A stretch of DNA of 64,000 nt from Carboxylicivirga mesophila (GTDB taxonomy: Bacteria; Bacteroidota; Bacteroidia; Bacteroidales; Marinilabiliaceae), in contig NZ_JAGUCN010000020.1 of NCBI RefSeq assembly GCF_018271975.1, forward strand, positions 61,128 through 125,127. The letters are read 5' to 3'. Below the pieces are notes generated by a model, which searched no databases, was not told where the DNA came from, and saw only the letters and a list, made by a program, of their open reading frames with translations. Below are positions 45,913 to 57,624 of the stretch, piece after piece. A program made the translations under genes and the position numbers. Positions within the stretch are counted from its first letter, which is position 1. Each line of letters begins with the position of its first letter.

Positions 45913-47421
45913 ATGATGAAATATATTTTAATATTAAGTGGGATCATTTGTATGGCCATCTTTAATTCATGTTCAACACCTTCCAAGCAAAACCCTAACA
46001 TAGTAATCATTTATGCCGATGATTTAGGGATTGGTGATGTAAGTTGTTATCAACAAGGCACACTTAATACACCAGGTATTGACCAAATGGCAGCCGAGGG
46101 CTTAAAATTCACAAATGGATATGCAACTGCGGCTACCTGTACGCCCAGCAGATATAGTTTATTAACAGGTGAATACCCATGGCGAAATAACCGAGCTGCT
46201 GTTCTGGCCGGAAATGCTGCTTTATTGATAGATCCAAACTCCAACACCTTACCCAAACTTCTAAAAAATAATGGATATACTACAGGAGTGGTAGGCAAAT
46301 GGCACCTGGGGCTTGGCGATGGCAACATTAACTGGAACGCACCTATCACATTGGGTGCTAATGAAGTTGGTTTTGACTATTCATACATCATGGCAGCTAC
46401 CAATGACAGGGTACCAACGGTTTTTGTGGAAGACGGTGAGGTTGTTAATCTGGATAAGAACGATCCGATACTGGTAGACTACCGGGAAAACTTCGAAGGC
46501 GAACCAACCGGAAAAGATAATCCTGAGCTATTAAAAATTCATCCAAGCCATGGCCACGATATGAGTATCACCAATGGCATATCGCGCATTGGATATATGA
46601 AAGGTGGAAAATCAGCCCTATGGGTAGACGAAAATATGGCTGACAACTTTTTGGAAAAAGCAAAGAACTTCGTTAAGCAAAATCAAAGCAAACCCTTTTT
46701 CTTGTTTTATGCCCTGCATCAACCACATGTTCCTCGCGTTCCACATCAGCGCTTTGTCGGTAAATCTGGATTGGGACCCCGCGGCGATGCAATTTTAGAA
46801 GCCGACTGGTGTGTGAGTGAGTTTCTTAAAACGCTCGATGAATTAGGTTTATCCGAAAACACATTGGTGATATTCTCAAGTGACAACGGACCGGTTTTAG
46901 ACGATGGCTATCAGGATGAGGCTAAAGAACTACTTGGAGATCATACACCATGGGGAAACTTGCGTGGTGGCAAATACAGCTTGTATGATGCCGGCACACA
47001 TATTCCATTCATTACCCGATGGAAAGGGCAGATTAAGCCAGGTGTATCAGATGCTTTAATATCACAGGTTGACCTTTATGGAAGCCTCGCAGAACTTTTA
47101 CAATCAGAAAACAAACGGCCTGATAGCCATTCCTTATTCGATGTACTCATTGGCAAATCAACAAATGGACGCAACCATTATGTAACAGAAGGCTTACAAG
47201 GCCGATTAGCCTATCGCGAAGGCGACTGGGTAATGATTCCGCCGCACAAAGGAGGGAAAAAAATAAGCTGGGGTGTGGATATGGAAACTGGTTTCTCAAT
47301 GCAATCTCAACTATACAATCTTAAGGACGATCCAAGTCAACAAAATGATTTGGCAGAAGAGTATCCTGAGAAAGTTGAGCAAATGATGAAAAGCTTTGAA
47401 GCAATTAAATCGCGTAAATAA
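45913..47421 (+). CDS. Sulfatase 4 (S1 family, Cys-type)
   Basis: 502 residues; lipoprotein with C20 (IFNSCSTP). Catalytic C76 in TCTPSRYSLLTGEYPWR; metal blocks IYADDLGIGDVSC and FSSDNGPVLDDG; GKWHLGLGDG and HQPHVPRVPHQR line the active site. It is the longest of the five, with an insertion around 150-215. It follows a gap that contains a candidate promoter, so sulfatases 4-5, the GH109-like gene and perhaps GH2 could form a second transcription unit. Confidence 0.95.
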   Translation: MMKYILILSGIICMAIFNSCSTPSKQNPNIVIIYADDLGIGDVSCYQQGTLNTPGIDQMAAEGLKFTNGYATAATCTPSRYSLLTGEYPWRNNRAAVLAGNAALLIDPNSNTLPKLLKNNGYTTGVVGKWHLGLGDGNINWNAPITLGANEVGFDYSYIMAATNDRVPTVFVEDGEVVNLDKNDPILVDYRENFEGEPTGKDNPELLKIHPSHGHDMSITNGISRIGYMKGGKSALWVDENMADNFLEKAKNFVKQNQSKPFFLFYALHQPHVPRVPHQRFVGKSGLGPRGDAILEADWCVSEFLKTLDELGLSENTLVIFSSDNGPVLDDGYQDEAKELLGDHTPWGNLRGGKYSLYDAGTHIPFITRWKGQIKPGVSDALISQVDLYGSLAELLQSENKRPDSHSLFDVLIGKSTNGRNHYVTEGLQGRLAYREGDWVMIPPHKGGKKISWGVDMETGFSMQSQLYNLKDDPSQQNDLAEEYPEKVEQMMKSFEAIKSRK

Positions 47422-47471
47422 ATGGGACTATATCATTTATTAGAGGTAGTAATCATACAAAACGAACTAAA

Positions 47472-48881
47472 ATGAAACAACTCATTTCAATTCTTCTGTT
47501 TCTTATCGGTATTCAGATAATAGCTCAAGAAAATATAGCCAAACCTAACATCATCCATATTTTGGCCGACGATGTTGGTTATGATGATTTGAGTTGTTTT
47601 GGTTCAAAGGATATTTCAACGCCCAACCTGGATGCATTAGCAGCCAAAGGAATGAAATTTACCAGCTTTTACGCTCCTCATGGCACATGCACCCCTTCCC
47701 GGGCTACTTTGTTGACTGGCCGCTATTCGCCTCGCATAAATAATAACCAAGGGCTATTTGTGCTCTTTCCACACTCTAAACACGGCCTTGAAGATGAATT
47801 GGAAACAACCATTGCTGAGCTTTTAAAAGAAGAAGGTTATACCACTGGATTGTATGGCAAGTGGCACCTGGGGCATTTGCCACAGTACCTGCCTTGCGTG
47901 CATGGGTTTGATGAGTTTTTAGGCATCCCCTATCCCAACGACCATGGACCGGAACGGATTGGTAACAGCGGCTGGCGGCCCAATGGCGTGAGCGATCCGG
48001 CTATTCCGTTGATTGAGCAGGCTCAAATCATTAAGCGTTGCGATAACAATGATCTGGCTGAGCTCCCTGCTTTATTTACCCGTGAAGCCTGTAAGTTCAT
48101 TTACAGAGCAGTTAAGGAACAACAGAAGCCTTTCTACCTTCAATATGCCAACATTGAAACGCATACGCCCTGGTTTGTTCCCAAAGGCTTTGAAGGCCGA
48201 AGCAAGGCAGCAGCCTATGGTGATGCGGTAGAATACCTTGACACCTCTGTTGGTATTATTATGAACACACTAAAACGCTTAGGTATCGAAGACAATACCA
48301 TCATTGTTTTTTCATCTGATAACGGGCCATTGGTACACCGCGACCAGGAACTGGAGAACTGCTATGGAAAATTTGGATTCACCGATCCTGAGAGAAAACA
48401 TATACTGAGAGAAGGTAAATACCAGGAACGTTACGATGGCGGCATCCGTGTATCGTGCATCATGACCTGGGAGGGGCAAATACCAGCCGGTACAAGCTGT
48501 AACGAACCTATTGGTGCAATGGACTTATTCACCACTTTTGCGGAACTTGCAGGTGCTTCAATTCCTGATGATCGGATAATTGATGGCAAGAATATCTGGC
48601 CACTGATGAGTGGTCAGCCAGGTGCAAAAACACCACACAAAGCCATCTATGGGTTTAAGCCTAAAGGTGGAATATCCAGTATACGCTACCAAAACTGGAA
48701 ACTGGTTTTGGCAGGTAAGCACTGGACTGGCGAATTAAAGGAACATCACTTGTTTGACTTAACGACTGATATTGGCGAAACGACCAACGTGGCTGAACAA
48801 CACCCTAAACTGGTAAATCAATTGGTAAAAATGGCTAATGAGGCTGCCGAGGCAGTTCAACATGATAAAAAACTAAATTAA
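47472..48881 (+). CDS. Sulfatase 5 (S1 family, Cys-type)
   Basis: 469 residues. The signal peptide ends at QIIAQ and no lipobox cysteine is present, so unlike sulfatases 2-4 it is soluble in the periplasm or secreted. Catalytic C73 in TCTPSRATLLTGR; metal blocks LADDVGYDDLSC and FSSDNGPLVHRD; GKWHLGH and ETHTPWFVP are further active-site segments. The stop is 11 bases before the GH109-like gene. Confidence 0.95.
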   Translation: MKQLISILLFLIGIQIIAQENIAKPNIIHILADDVGYDDLSCFGSKDISTPNLDALAAKGMKFTSFYAPHGTCTPSRATLLTGRYSPRINNNQGLFVLFPHSKHGLEDELETTIAELLKEEGYTTGLYGKWHLGHLPQYLPCVHGFDEFLGIPYPNDHGPERIGNSGWRPNGVSDPAIPLIEQAQIIKRCDNNDLAELPALFTREACKFIYRAVKEQQKPFYLQYANIETHTPWFVPKGFEGRSKAAAYGDAVEYLDTSVGIIMNTLKRLGIEDNTIIVFSSDNGPLVHRDQELENCYGKFGFTDPERKHILREGKYQERYDGGIRVSCIMTWEGQIPAGTSCNEPIGAMDLFTTFAELAGASIPDDRIIDGKNIWPLMSGQPGAKTPHKAIYGFKPKGGISSIRYQNWKLVLAGKHWTGELKEHHLFDLTTDIGETTNVAEQHPKLVNQLVKMANEAAEAVQHDKKLN

Positions 48882-48892
48882 ATTCAACGATT

Positions 48893-50386
48893 ATGGCATC
48901 CGACAGACGATCATTTCTTAAAAACATGGCCCTTGGGGCCGGCGTTGTTACAGCTGCTCCTTTAGCGAGCTGTGCAACAACAGGCACCAAAGAAAAAGAA
49001 CAAGTAGCATACATACGAGAAAATGCAGAGCGAGTACCTAAAATGAACTTTAATATGTGTGGCTATGCAGCGCCAAAACTTAGTACAGTGCGTGTTGGTT
49101 TCGTTGGTATTGGCGATAGAGGTACACCGGCAGTTAAACGCATGACGCACATCGAAGGCGTTGAAGTGACTGCCATCTGCGACACTCGTCAGGCAGCTAT
49201 GGATGGTGCACAAAAGATTTTGAGCGAAGCTGGATTACCTAAAGCGAAAGAGTTTACGGGTAGTGATACGGCCTTTAAAGAGTTATGTAACAGCGACCTC
49301 GTGGACCTGGTGTACATTGCTACTCCCTGGGAATGGCACGTACCGGTAGCTATTGCCGCCATGAAAGGCGATAAGCATGCTGCTGTAGAGGTATCTACCG
49401 CCAAAACCATGGACGAGTGCTGGGAGATGGTGGAAGTATCGGAACAAACCAAGAAACACTGTGTTATTTTGGAGAACTGCTGCTACGACTTTTTCGAGCT
49501 GTTAACCCTTAACATGGCTCGCCAGGGCGTGTTTGGCGATTTAGTACACGGAGAAGGTGCTTACATCCACGACCTGGATTACTGGCATTTCAATAAGCCC
49601 CAGGATGACAAGCCGGGTGGCGATGGAGCCTATGATAAGCTGTGGCGTCTGCACGAAAATACCCGTAAGGCCAATGTATATCCAACACACGGTTTAGGCC
49701 CTATCTGTCAGGCCATGGACATCAACCGTGGCGATCGCATGGATTACCTGACGGCCATGATGTCTGATGACTTTACCCTGGCCAATCGCATCAAAGAATT
49801 AGCACCTGACCGTCCTGACCTGCAACAATTTGTTGGCAAACAAATGCGCGGGAATATGGATATGCAGATGATACGCACCGTCAAAGGACGCACCATCATG
49901 ATACAGCACGACATTAGCTCACCACGCCCCTATTCACGTATTCACATGTTAAGTGGTACTAAATGTTTTGCACAAAAATGGCCACTTCAACATATCGCAT
50001 TCGGCCACAATGTAGCGGACGATGCTAAAATGAAAGAGCTGTGGGATACCTACACTCCTGAAATTGTGCGCCGTGTGGGTGATATGGCTAAGCAAGTAGG
50101 TGGTCACGGAGGTATGGACTTTATCATGGACTGGCGCCTGATTGACTGTTTACGCAACGGCTTACCAATGGATATGGACGTGTATGATGCGGCAGCCTGG
50201 AGTTGTATCACGCCGCTGAGCGAATGGTCCATCGCTAATGGGTCAAAACCCATTAATGTACCTGACTTTACACGCGGTGCCTGGAAAACCAACAAGCCGG
50301 TTGAATTAACCCTTAAAGGTGGTGGTACCACAGGTGTAAGAAACCTGGCTGAGGCAGACTCAAAAGGACAATTATCTGTACATTAA
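48893..50386 (+). CDS. GH109-like NAD-dependent glycosidase, Tat-exported
   Basis: 497 residues. A Tat signal (DRRSFLKN) with a lipobox-like cysteine (PLASCATT, C27) begins the protein, so it is folded with its cofactor in the cytoplasm and exported. The Gfo/Idh/MocA NAD-binding fold follows (VGFVGIGDRGTPA). The segments STAKTMDECWEMVEVSEQT, YPTHGLGPICQAMDINRGDR, GGHGGMDFI and PLDVYD-like PMDMDVYDAAAW match the GH109 alpha-N-acetylgalactosaminidase group as I remember its type sequence. It would cleave terminal alpha-linked residues by redox-assisted elimination using bound NAD. Being in the sulfatase run, it suggests alpha-GalNAc or alpha-galactose in the target glycan. GH109 specificity is not proven from sequence alone. 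Confidence 0.82.
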   Translation: MASDRRSFLKNMALGAGVVTAAPLASCATTGTKEKEQVAYIRENAERVPKMNFNMCGYAAPKLSTVRVGFVGIGDRGTPAVKRMTHIEGVEVTAICDTRQAAMDGAQKILSEAGLPKAKEFTGSDTAFKELCNSDLVDLVYIATPWEWHVPVAIAAMKGDKHAAVEVSTAKTMDECWEMVEVSEQTKKHCVILENCCYDFFELLTLNMARQGVFGDLVHGEGAYIHDLDYWHFNKPQDDKPGGDGAYDKLWRLHENTRKANVYPTHGLGPICQAMDINRGDRMDYLTAMMSDDFTLANRIKELAPDRPDLQQFVGKQMRGNMDMQMIRTVKGRTIMIQHDISSPRPYSRIHMLSGTKCFAQKWPLQHIAFGHNVADDAKMKELWDTYTPEIVRRVGDMAKQVGGHGGMDFIMDWRLIDCLRNGLPMDMDVYDAAAWSCITPLSEWSIANGSKPINVPDFTRGAWKTNKPVELTLKGGGTTGVRNLAEADSKGQLSVH

Positions 50387-50395
50387 TTTAATAAA

Positions 50396-50420
50396 GCAGC
50401 AGGCTGCATAAGCCTGCTGC
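50396..50420 (+). repeat. Perfect hairpin between GH109-like and GH2 genes
   Basis: GCAGCAGGCT (50396-50405) pairs with AGCCTGCTGC (50411-50420) around GCATA. It is GC-rich in an AT-rich spacer and has no T run; possibly an mRNA-stabilising or processing element. Confidence 0.55.
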
Positions 50421-50478
50421 CATTCTCCAAATAATTATATTATCCATGTCATCTGGTAATAATCATATACTGGATTAA

Positions 50479-53655
<3,177 letters not shown>

Positions 53656-53683
53656 TAAATAGACAAAAGGTTATATATTTCAC

Positions 53684-53717
53684 AAAAGAGTCTGGTTATT
53701 ATTAATCAGGCTCTTTT
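53684..53717 (+). terminator. Terminator after GH2
   Basis: AAAAGAG...TTA and TAATCAGGCTCTTTT form a stem of about 15 pairs including G-U pairs (53684-53717), ending in TTTT. It separates the GH2 gene from the redox unit downstream. Confidence 0.65.
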
Positions 53718-53786
53718 GCCGTTAATAATTTAGGGGATATACGACAATTGGGTGTTATACTTTTAAAGTCCTTCTCGAATAAATAC

Positions 53787-53794
53787 TATTTTTG
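53787..53794 (+). promoter_or_regulatory. -7 box of the cytochrome/oxidoreductase unit
   Basis: TATTTTTG is an exact TAnnTTTG match. An in-frame TTG start at 53792 lies inside it, so the ATG at 53816 is preferred. The -33 region is weak. Confidence 0.5.
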
Positions 53795-53815
53795 AACGGA
53801 GATAAACAAAAAATA

Positions 53816-55105
53816 ATGAAAAAGGGGGTAGTTCGACTTTTATTATTGAGCATTGTGCTTGTTTTACTAAGCTTCTTATTAAAGAAAGCCGACCATTACA
53901 CCTCTACCGACTCCTATTGCAACAGCTGTCATGTGCACGAGCATGCTCATAGCTCTTGGCTGCAATCGCCACACAACCACTCTGCCGAACAAAAAGTACA
54001 TTGCATCGATTGCCACCTGCCACCCAAAGGGCAAAGTTTTTATAAGGAAAAAGCAAAGGCTGGTATTCGCGACATCTATGCCTTTTATTTTAAGGACTCA
54101 ACTGATATTAATTGGCAGCAAAAGTCGCAGGTTGAGTTTGCAAAACATCATACCTACAAAGAATCCTGTATCCACTGTCATCCCAAATTATTCCCTGTTG
54201 AGCTGTCAGAAAACGGTGAGTTGGCCCATTGGCATTATCAGCAGAATGAAAAGGAGATGCATTGTATCCAGTGCCACATGAATGTGGGGCACGGAACCGA
54301 TAAAAAAGCCAGTCATAACTACAAGCTATTAACCAACGAACATAAGCAAGACACCATCTACGCTAAGGCTGCAGACATTCATTCATTCCAGGCGTTTACC
54401 GAAACCGTACCCGGAAGTGATGTTTCCTTCAGGATGCTGCCCGTTCAGGGAGAAACCAAGCAGGACAACAGCTCCACCTCTATCGAATCCTTTTTTATAG
54501 GAGAGATGGAAGTCAGCTGGGACGAATATCTGCTATTCCTCTCCGAAACCGAATCAGAAGGACGCTCTGACCATACCGAAGTGGATGGCATATCCGGAGC
54601 TACACCGCCGTGGGGCAATCCCGATCAGGGATGGGGTTTAGGAGCCCGACCAGCCATTACCATGACTCATCATGCGGCCACGGTTTACTGCCAATGGCTA
54701 TCGCACAAAACAGGTAAAAACTACCGACTGCCTACCGAAGCCGCATGGGAACATGCTGCCCAAAAGGCAGTTGAAAAACAAACCCTGAACCATCAACTCG
54801 TCAATACAAACAAAACAAAAACTATAGAGCCGGATGAAGTTCAACCCGATGGCATTGGCGCACGTCACCTGTTTGGCAATGTAAAAGAGTTTTGTTCCGA
54901 CCCGTTTGAAAATAACAGTAAGGAATTTGTTATCAAGGGCGGCTCATTCAAATCGGATATTAATGAGTTAGGCCCGACCTATCGTGAATCGACACAACAC
55001 GACAATTGGTTGAAAACCGATCCGCAGATACCCAAGAGCATCTGGTGGTATTCCGATTGCAACGATGTGGGATTTAGAGTTGTACTTAGCTATCAAGCAG
55101 AATAA
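53816..55105 (+). CDS. Tetraheme NapC/NrfH-like cytochrome fused to SUMF1-like domain
   Basis: 429 residues from the ATG at 53816. One membrane anchor (about 4-23) puts the rest in the periplasm. Four CxxCH heme sites follow at about 35-39, 63-67, 118-122 and 150-154, with the spacing of NapC/NirT/NrfH quinol-linked cytochromes. Residues about 197-422 form a SUMF1/FGE-sulfatase fold: IGEMEVSWDEYLLFLS, GWGLGARPAITMTHHAATVY, GKNYRLPTEAAWEHAAQ, FGNVKEF and NDVGFRVV. The copper-binding Cys pair of true formylglycine-generating enzymes is absent (KGGSFKSDINELGPTYR where it should be). It is therefore unlikely to be a classical FGE, although it lies next to five Cys-type sulfatases. The Gfo/Idh/MocA gene starts 11 bases on. 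A quinone-linked redox partner is likely. Confidence 0.87.
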   Translation: MKKGVVRLLLLSIVLVLLSFLLKKADHYTSTDSYCNSCHVHEHAHSSWLQSPHNHSAEQKVHCIDCHLPPKGQSFYKEKAKAGIRDIYAFYFKDSTDINWQQKSQVEFAKHHTYKESCIHCHPKLFPVELSENGELAHWHYQQNEKEMHCIQCHMNVGHGTDKKASHNYKLLTNEHKQDTIYAKAADIHSFQAFTETVPGSDVSFRMLPVQGETKQDNSSTSIESFFIGEMEVSWDEYLLFLSETESEGRSDHTEVDGISGATPPWGNPDQGWGLGARPAITMTHHAATVYCQWLSHKTGKNYRLPTEAAWEHAAQKAVEKQTLNHQLVNTNKTKTIEPDEVQPDGIGARHLFGNVKEFCSDPFENNSKEFVIKGGSFKSDINELGPTYRESTQHDNWLKTDPQIPKSIWWYSDCNDVGFRVVLSYQAE

Positions 55106-55116
55106 AACAGTTAGAT

Positions 55117-56418
55117 ATGAGCAAGCATTCACGTCGCGATTTTATCAACAAAACGGTTCTGGCCGGAGGATTTGCTTTGGCCGCTGGTGCAATAAGCTGT
55201 CGTAAGCAAAAGCAGACCTTTGATTTGCCCCTTACTGCGCCGGATGGACCGGTACTTAAAGCAGGCTTAGTTGGTTGTGGTTCCCGCGGAACAGGTGCAG
55301 CTCTTAACTTTTTAGATGCCGGGCCTTCGTTGGAACTGGTGGCTCTGGGCGATGTGTTTGACGACAAGCTGCAAAAGTGTCGTGCCAATATTAAAAAAGA
55401 ACGAGGCATTGAAATAGACTCTGAGAAATGCTTTGTGGGCTTTGATGCATTTGAAAAAGTGATTGATGCCGGGGTTGATATTGTTCTGTTAGCAACACCT
55501 CCCTTCTTCAGGCCAGAGCACTTTGAGGCAGCCGTTAAAGCCGGCAAGCACATTTTTATGGAAAAACCGGTTGCTGTAGATCCCAGCGGCATTCGCTCCA
55601 TTCTTATTAATGGTATGCGCGCCAAAGAGATGGGCCTATCGGTGGTGACAGGCACCATCAAAAGACACCAGGTCGACTATTTAGCGACTTATGAGAAAGT
55701 ATCGCAGGGAGCCATTGGTGAGATTGTGGCCGGCAACTGCTACTACAATCAGGGCAAACTGTGGCACGTTAACCCTCGCGCCGAATGGAGCGAAATGGAG
55801 GCGATGATTCGCAACTGGGTGAACTGGTGCTGGCTATCGGGCGATCATATTGTGGAACAACACATTCATAACCTCGACCTGATGAACTGGTTCATTGGCA
55901 CTCATCCGCTGAAGGCAACAGGTTTTGGCAGCAGGCAACGTCGCACTACGGGCGACCAGTACGATAATTTCAGTGTTGATTACGTCTATCCTGATAATGT
56001 GCATGTGCACAGCATGTGCCGCCAAATAAATGGTTGCTCTACCAATGTAAAAGATAGCATTAGAGGAACGCATGGTTACACCAATTGCGAAAACACCATC
56101 TTTAATCCTCAGGGCGAAGTACGCTGGAAATTTCCATTGACCGAAGATCAGGAACAGGATCGCTGGCATTTCTTCTGGCGTGCATTTGTGCAGGAACACA
56201 TCGATTTGGTAACGGCTATCCGCAACAAGCAACCTATCAACGAGGCACAGCAAATAGCTGAATCCACCCTCACCGCCATTATGGGGCGCATATCGGCCTA
56301 CACGGGTAAAGTGGTTACCTGGGATGAACTGCTCAACAGTGAGCTAAAGCTCGGCCCTAAACATTTTGTGATGGGTGATGTGAACATCAGTAAAACCATA
56401 CCAGTACCCGGTCAATAA
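55117..56418 (+). CDS. Gfo/Idh/MocA oxidoreductase, Tat-exported lipoprotein
   Basis: 433 residues. Tat motif SRRDFIN (5-11) and lipobox AISC (C28) make it a folded, cofactor-loaded protein anchored on the outer side of a membrane. NAD-binding motif LVGCGSRGTG (51-60). The conserved lysine block is MEKPVAVDP, and the catalytic-domain signature is EQHIHNLDLMNWFIGTHPL. It should oxidise or reduce a sugar or cyclitol hydroxyl with bound NAD(P). Without a cytoplasmic NAD pool it needs a redox partner, and the tetraheme cytochrome just upstream is the natural candidate. Its stop overlaps the start of the 70-residue gene (TAATG). A glycoside 3-keto pathway role is possible but unproven. Confidence 0.9.
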   Translation: MSKHSRRDFINKTVLAGGFALAAGAISCRKQKQTFDLPLTAPDGPVLKAGLVGCGSRGTGAALNFLDAGPSLELVALGDVFDDKLQKCRANIKKERGIEIDSEKCFVGFDAFEKVIDAGVDIVLLATPPFFRPEHFEAAVKAGKHIFMEKPVAVDPSGIRSILINGMRAKEMGLSVVTGTIKRHQVDYLATYEKVSQGAIGEIVAGNCYYNQGKLWHVNPRAEWSEMEAMIRNWVNWCWLSGDHIVEQHIHNLDLMNWFIGTHPLKATGFGSRQRRTTGDQYDNFSVDYVYPDNVHVHSMCRQINGCSTNVKDSIRGTHGYTNCENTIFNPQGEVRWKFPLTEDQEQDRWHFFWRAFVQEHIDLVTAIRNKQPINEAQQIAESTLTAIMGRISAYTGKVVTWDELLNSELKLGPKHFVMGDVNISKTIPVPGQ

Positions 56419-56630
56419 TGGATAAGCAAACAATCACCTGCACACATTGCAACTCCAGCTTTGATAAAGATGAATTACAAAGAAGCTGTTGCAACTGCTT
56501 CTGTTGTACCGCTTGCGAAATATACATATGTGCCAGCTGCCAGCAGGAGATAGTTATAACCCCCTTAGGTCAGCCACCAGGCTACACAAGGAACCCTTCT
56601 CCGCCAAACACCTCCTGTCCAAATAATTAA
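56418..56630 (+). CDS. Small cysteine-rich protein
   Basis: 70 residues with 11 cysteines (8, 11, 24, 25, 27, 29, 30, 33, 38, 41, 67). CTHC and CASC look like two zinc-ribbon knuckles around an unusual run CCNCFCC. There is no signal peptide, so it is cytoplasmic. Its ATG overlaps the oxidoreductase stop by one base, a sign of translational coupling and of a shared function. It may be a metal-binding or heme/Fe-S delivery helper, or a maturation chaperone for the Tat substrate. I do not recognise a named family. Confidence 0.65.
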   Translation: MDKQTITCTHCNSSFDKDELQRSCCNCFCCTACEIYICASCQQEIVITPLGQPPGYTRNPSPPNTSCPNN

Positions 56631-56710
56631 TAACATTTTGCAAAAAATGTTAATCCTCTTTTTTTGGCACATTTTTTATTGATTCATCACCAAACAATTA
56701 AAACAAAACA

Positions 56711-57328
56711 ATGATGAAGTCAATTCAAAGTATTTTTATCGCACTGGGTATTTTAGTGAGTGTGTCGGTGCAAGGAGGAGAAAGAGGTTTAATTGAAGTA
56801 AACAATCACAGCCTTAGTGGACAATCAATTATTTCAGTTATTAATACAGGTTTCAACTATAACAGTGTAAAACTCGTCTGTAATCTAACTGGTGAATCTT
56901 TTATCCAGGAATCAATTGAGAACACAGCAAATTTCCAAAAGCTTGTTGATCTTAAAACCTTAAACGACGGCGATTACACCGTTGAACTGGAAGGCAACGG
57001 GGAATTTGTTCAAAAGAAGATTAATATACAGTATGGCGAATTAAGAAATGCCGACCTGGCCAAAGATATTTTCGAAGAAACCAAGAACATGAAGTTCTTC
57101 CTGGATGACAAGAAGGAGAAACTTACGGTAAGCTACATAAATCCGGATAAAGATGAGCTAACCATTAAGCTTGTGAACCTGGATACCAACAAGGTAGTTG
57201 ACCATATCAAAGGAAGCAGTAACATCGCTTACTCAAACATCATTGAGCTGGATCACCTAAGAAAAGGAAATTACAGAACTACACTTATTTCAGGTGATAC
57301 TTCTTACCATTTTGATTTTACTCGATAA
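56711..57328 (+). CDS. Secreted tandem beta-sandwich protein, unknown function
   Basis: 205 residues. A signal peptide (about 1-22, ending VSVQGG) is followed by two similar domains of about 90 residues. Each is rich in beta strands and closes with a related block (LNDGDYTVELEGNGEFVQKK near 95 and LRKGNYRTTLISGDTSYHF near 185). The blocks resemble the closing strands of Bacteroidota DUF3244-like or sorting-type domains, but the final residues lack a clear T9SS C-terminal signal. It stands 80 bases after the cysteine-rich gene and has its own terminator. Function is unknown. Confidence 0.6.
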   Translation: MMKSIQSIFIALGILVSVSVQGGERGLIEVNNHSLSGQSIISVINTGFNYNSVKLVCNLTGESFIQESIENTANFQKLVDLKTLNDGDYTVELEGNGEFVQKKINIQYGELRNADLAKDIFEETKNMKFFLDDKKEKLTVSYINPDKDELTIKLVNLDTNKVVDHIKGSSNIAYSNIIELDHLRKGNYRTTLISGDTSYHFDFTR

Positions 57329-57365
57329 GCTTAAATACACTTTTAACAGAGTATAAAGAAATATA

Positions 57366-57396
57366 AAAACCGAAACAGCATTGTTTCGGTTTTTTT
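57366..57396 (+). terminator. Terminator of the beta-sandwich gene
   Basis: CCGAAACA (57370-57377) pairs with TGTTTCGG (57382-57389), loop GCAT, with flanking A and T runs and T to 57396. A canonical structure. Confidence 0.92.
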
Positions 57397-57559
57397 GGCA
57401 TTCATAGCAAATGAAATCATCAGCTGCGAAATATTAAATCTTTTTAACGTTTATCGCAATCCCAGCAATAAACTAACTACACCTTTGCTTGTTTACTTTT
57501 AGATAGTTAAATATCAACCACAGGAAGCGCCAAACCTTTTAATTTCCTGTTAATTTATC

Positions 57560-57567
57560 TATTTTTG
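57560..57567 (+). promoter_or_regulatory. -7 box of gpmI
   Basis: TATTTTTG, exact TAnnTTTG, 57 bases before the ATG. The 228-base stretch 57397-57624 otherwise holds nothing recognisable. Confidence 0.5.
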
Positions 57568-57624
57568 CGCCGTTTTATTCGACGATTGTAAAGTAAAAAC
57601 AGAAAAAGATTTAAATATTATCAC

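Noticed and set aside
48893..50386. Plain sugar dehydrogenase for the Tat-exported Gfo/Idh/MocA protein
   Set aside because: Blocks such as YPTHGLGP, INRGDR and GGHGGMDF fit the GH109 group better than ordinary dehydrogenases; the second family member at 55117 lacks them and was kept as an oxidoreductase.
53792..53815. TTG start for the cytochrome fusion
   Set aside because: The TTG lies within the TATTTTTG promoter box, and the ATG at 53816 directly begins a good membrane anchor.
54404..55080. SUMF1 domain as an ordinary formylglycine-generating enzyme
   Set aside because: The cysteine pair that binds copper and performs the oxidation is not present at the conserved GGS-x-x-C position, so the classical reaction is unlikely.
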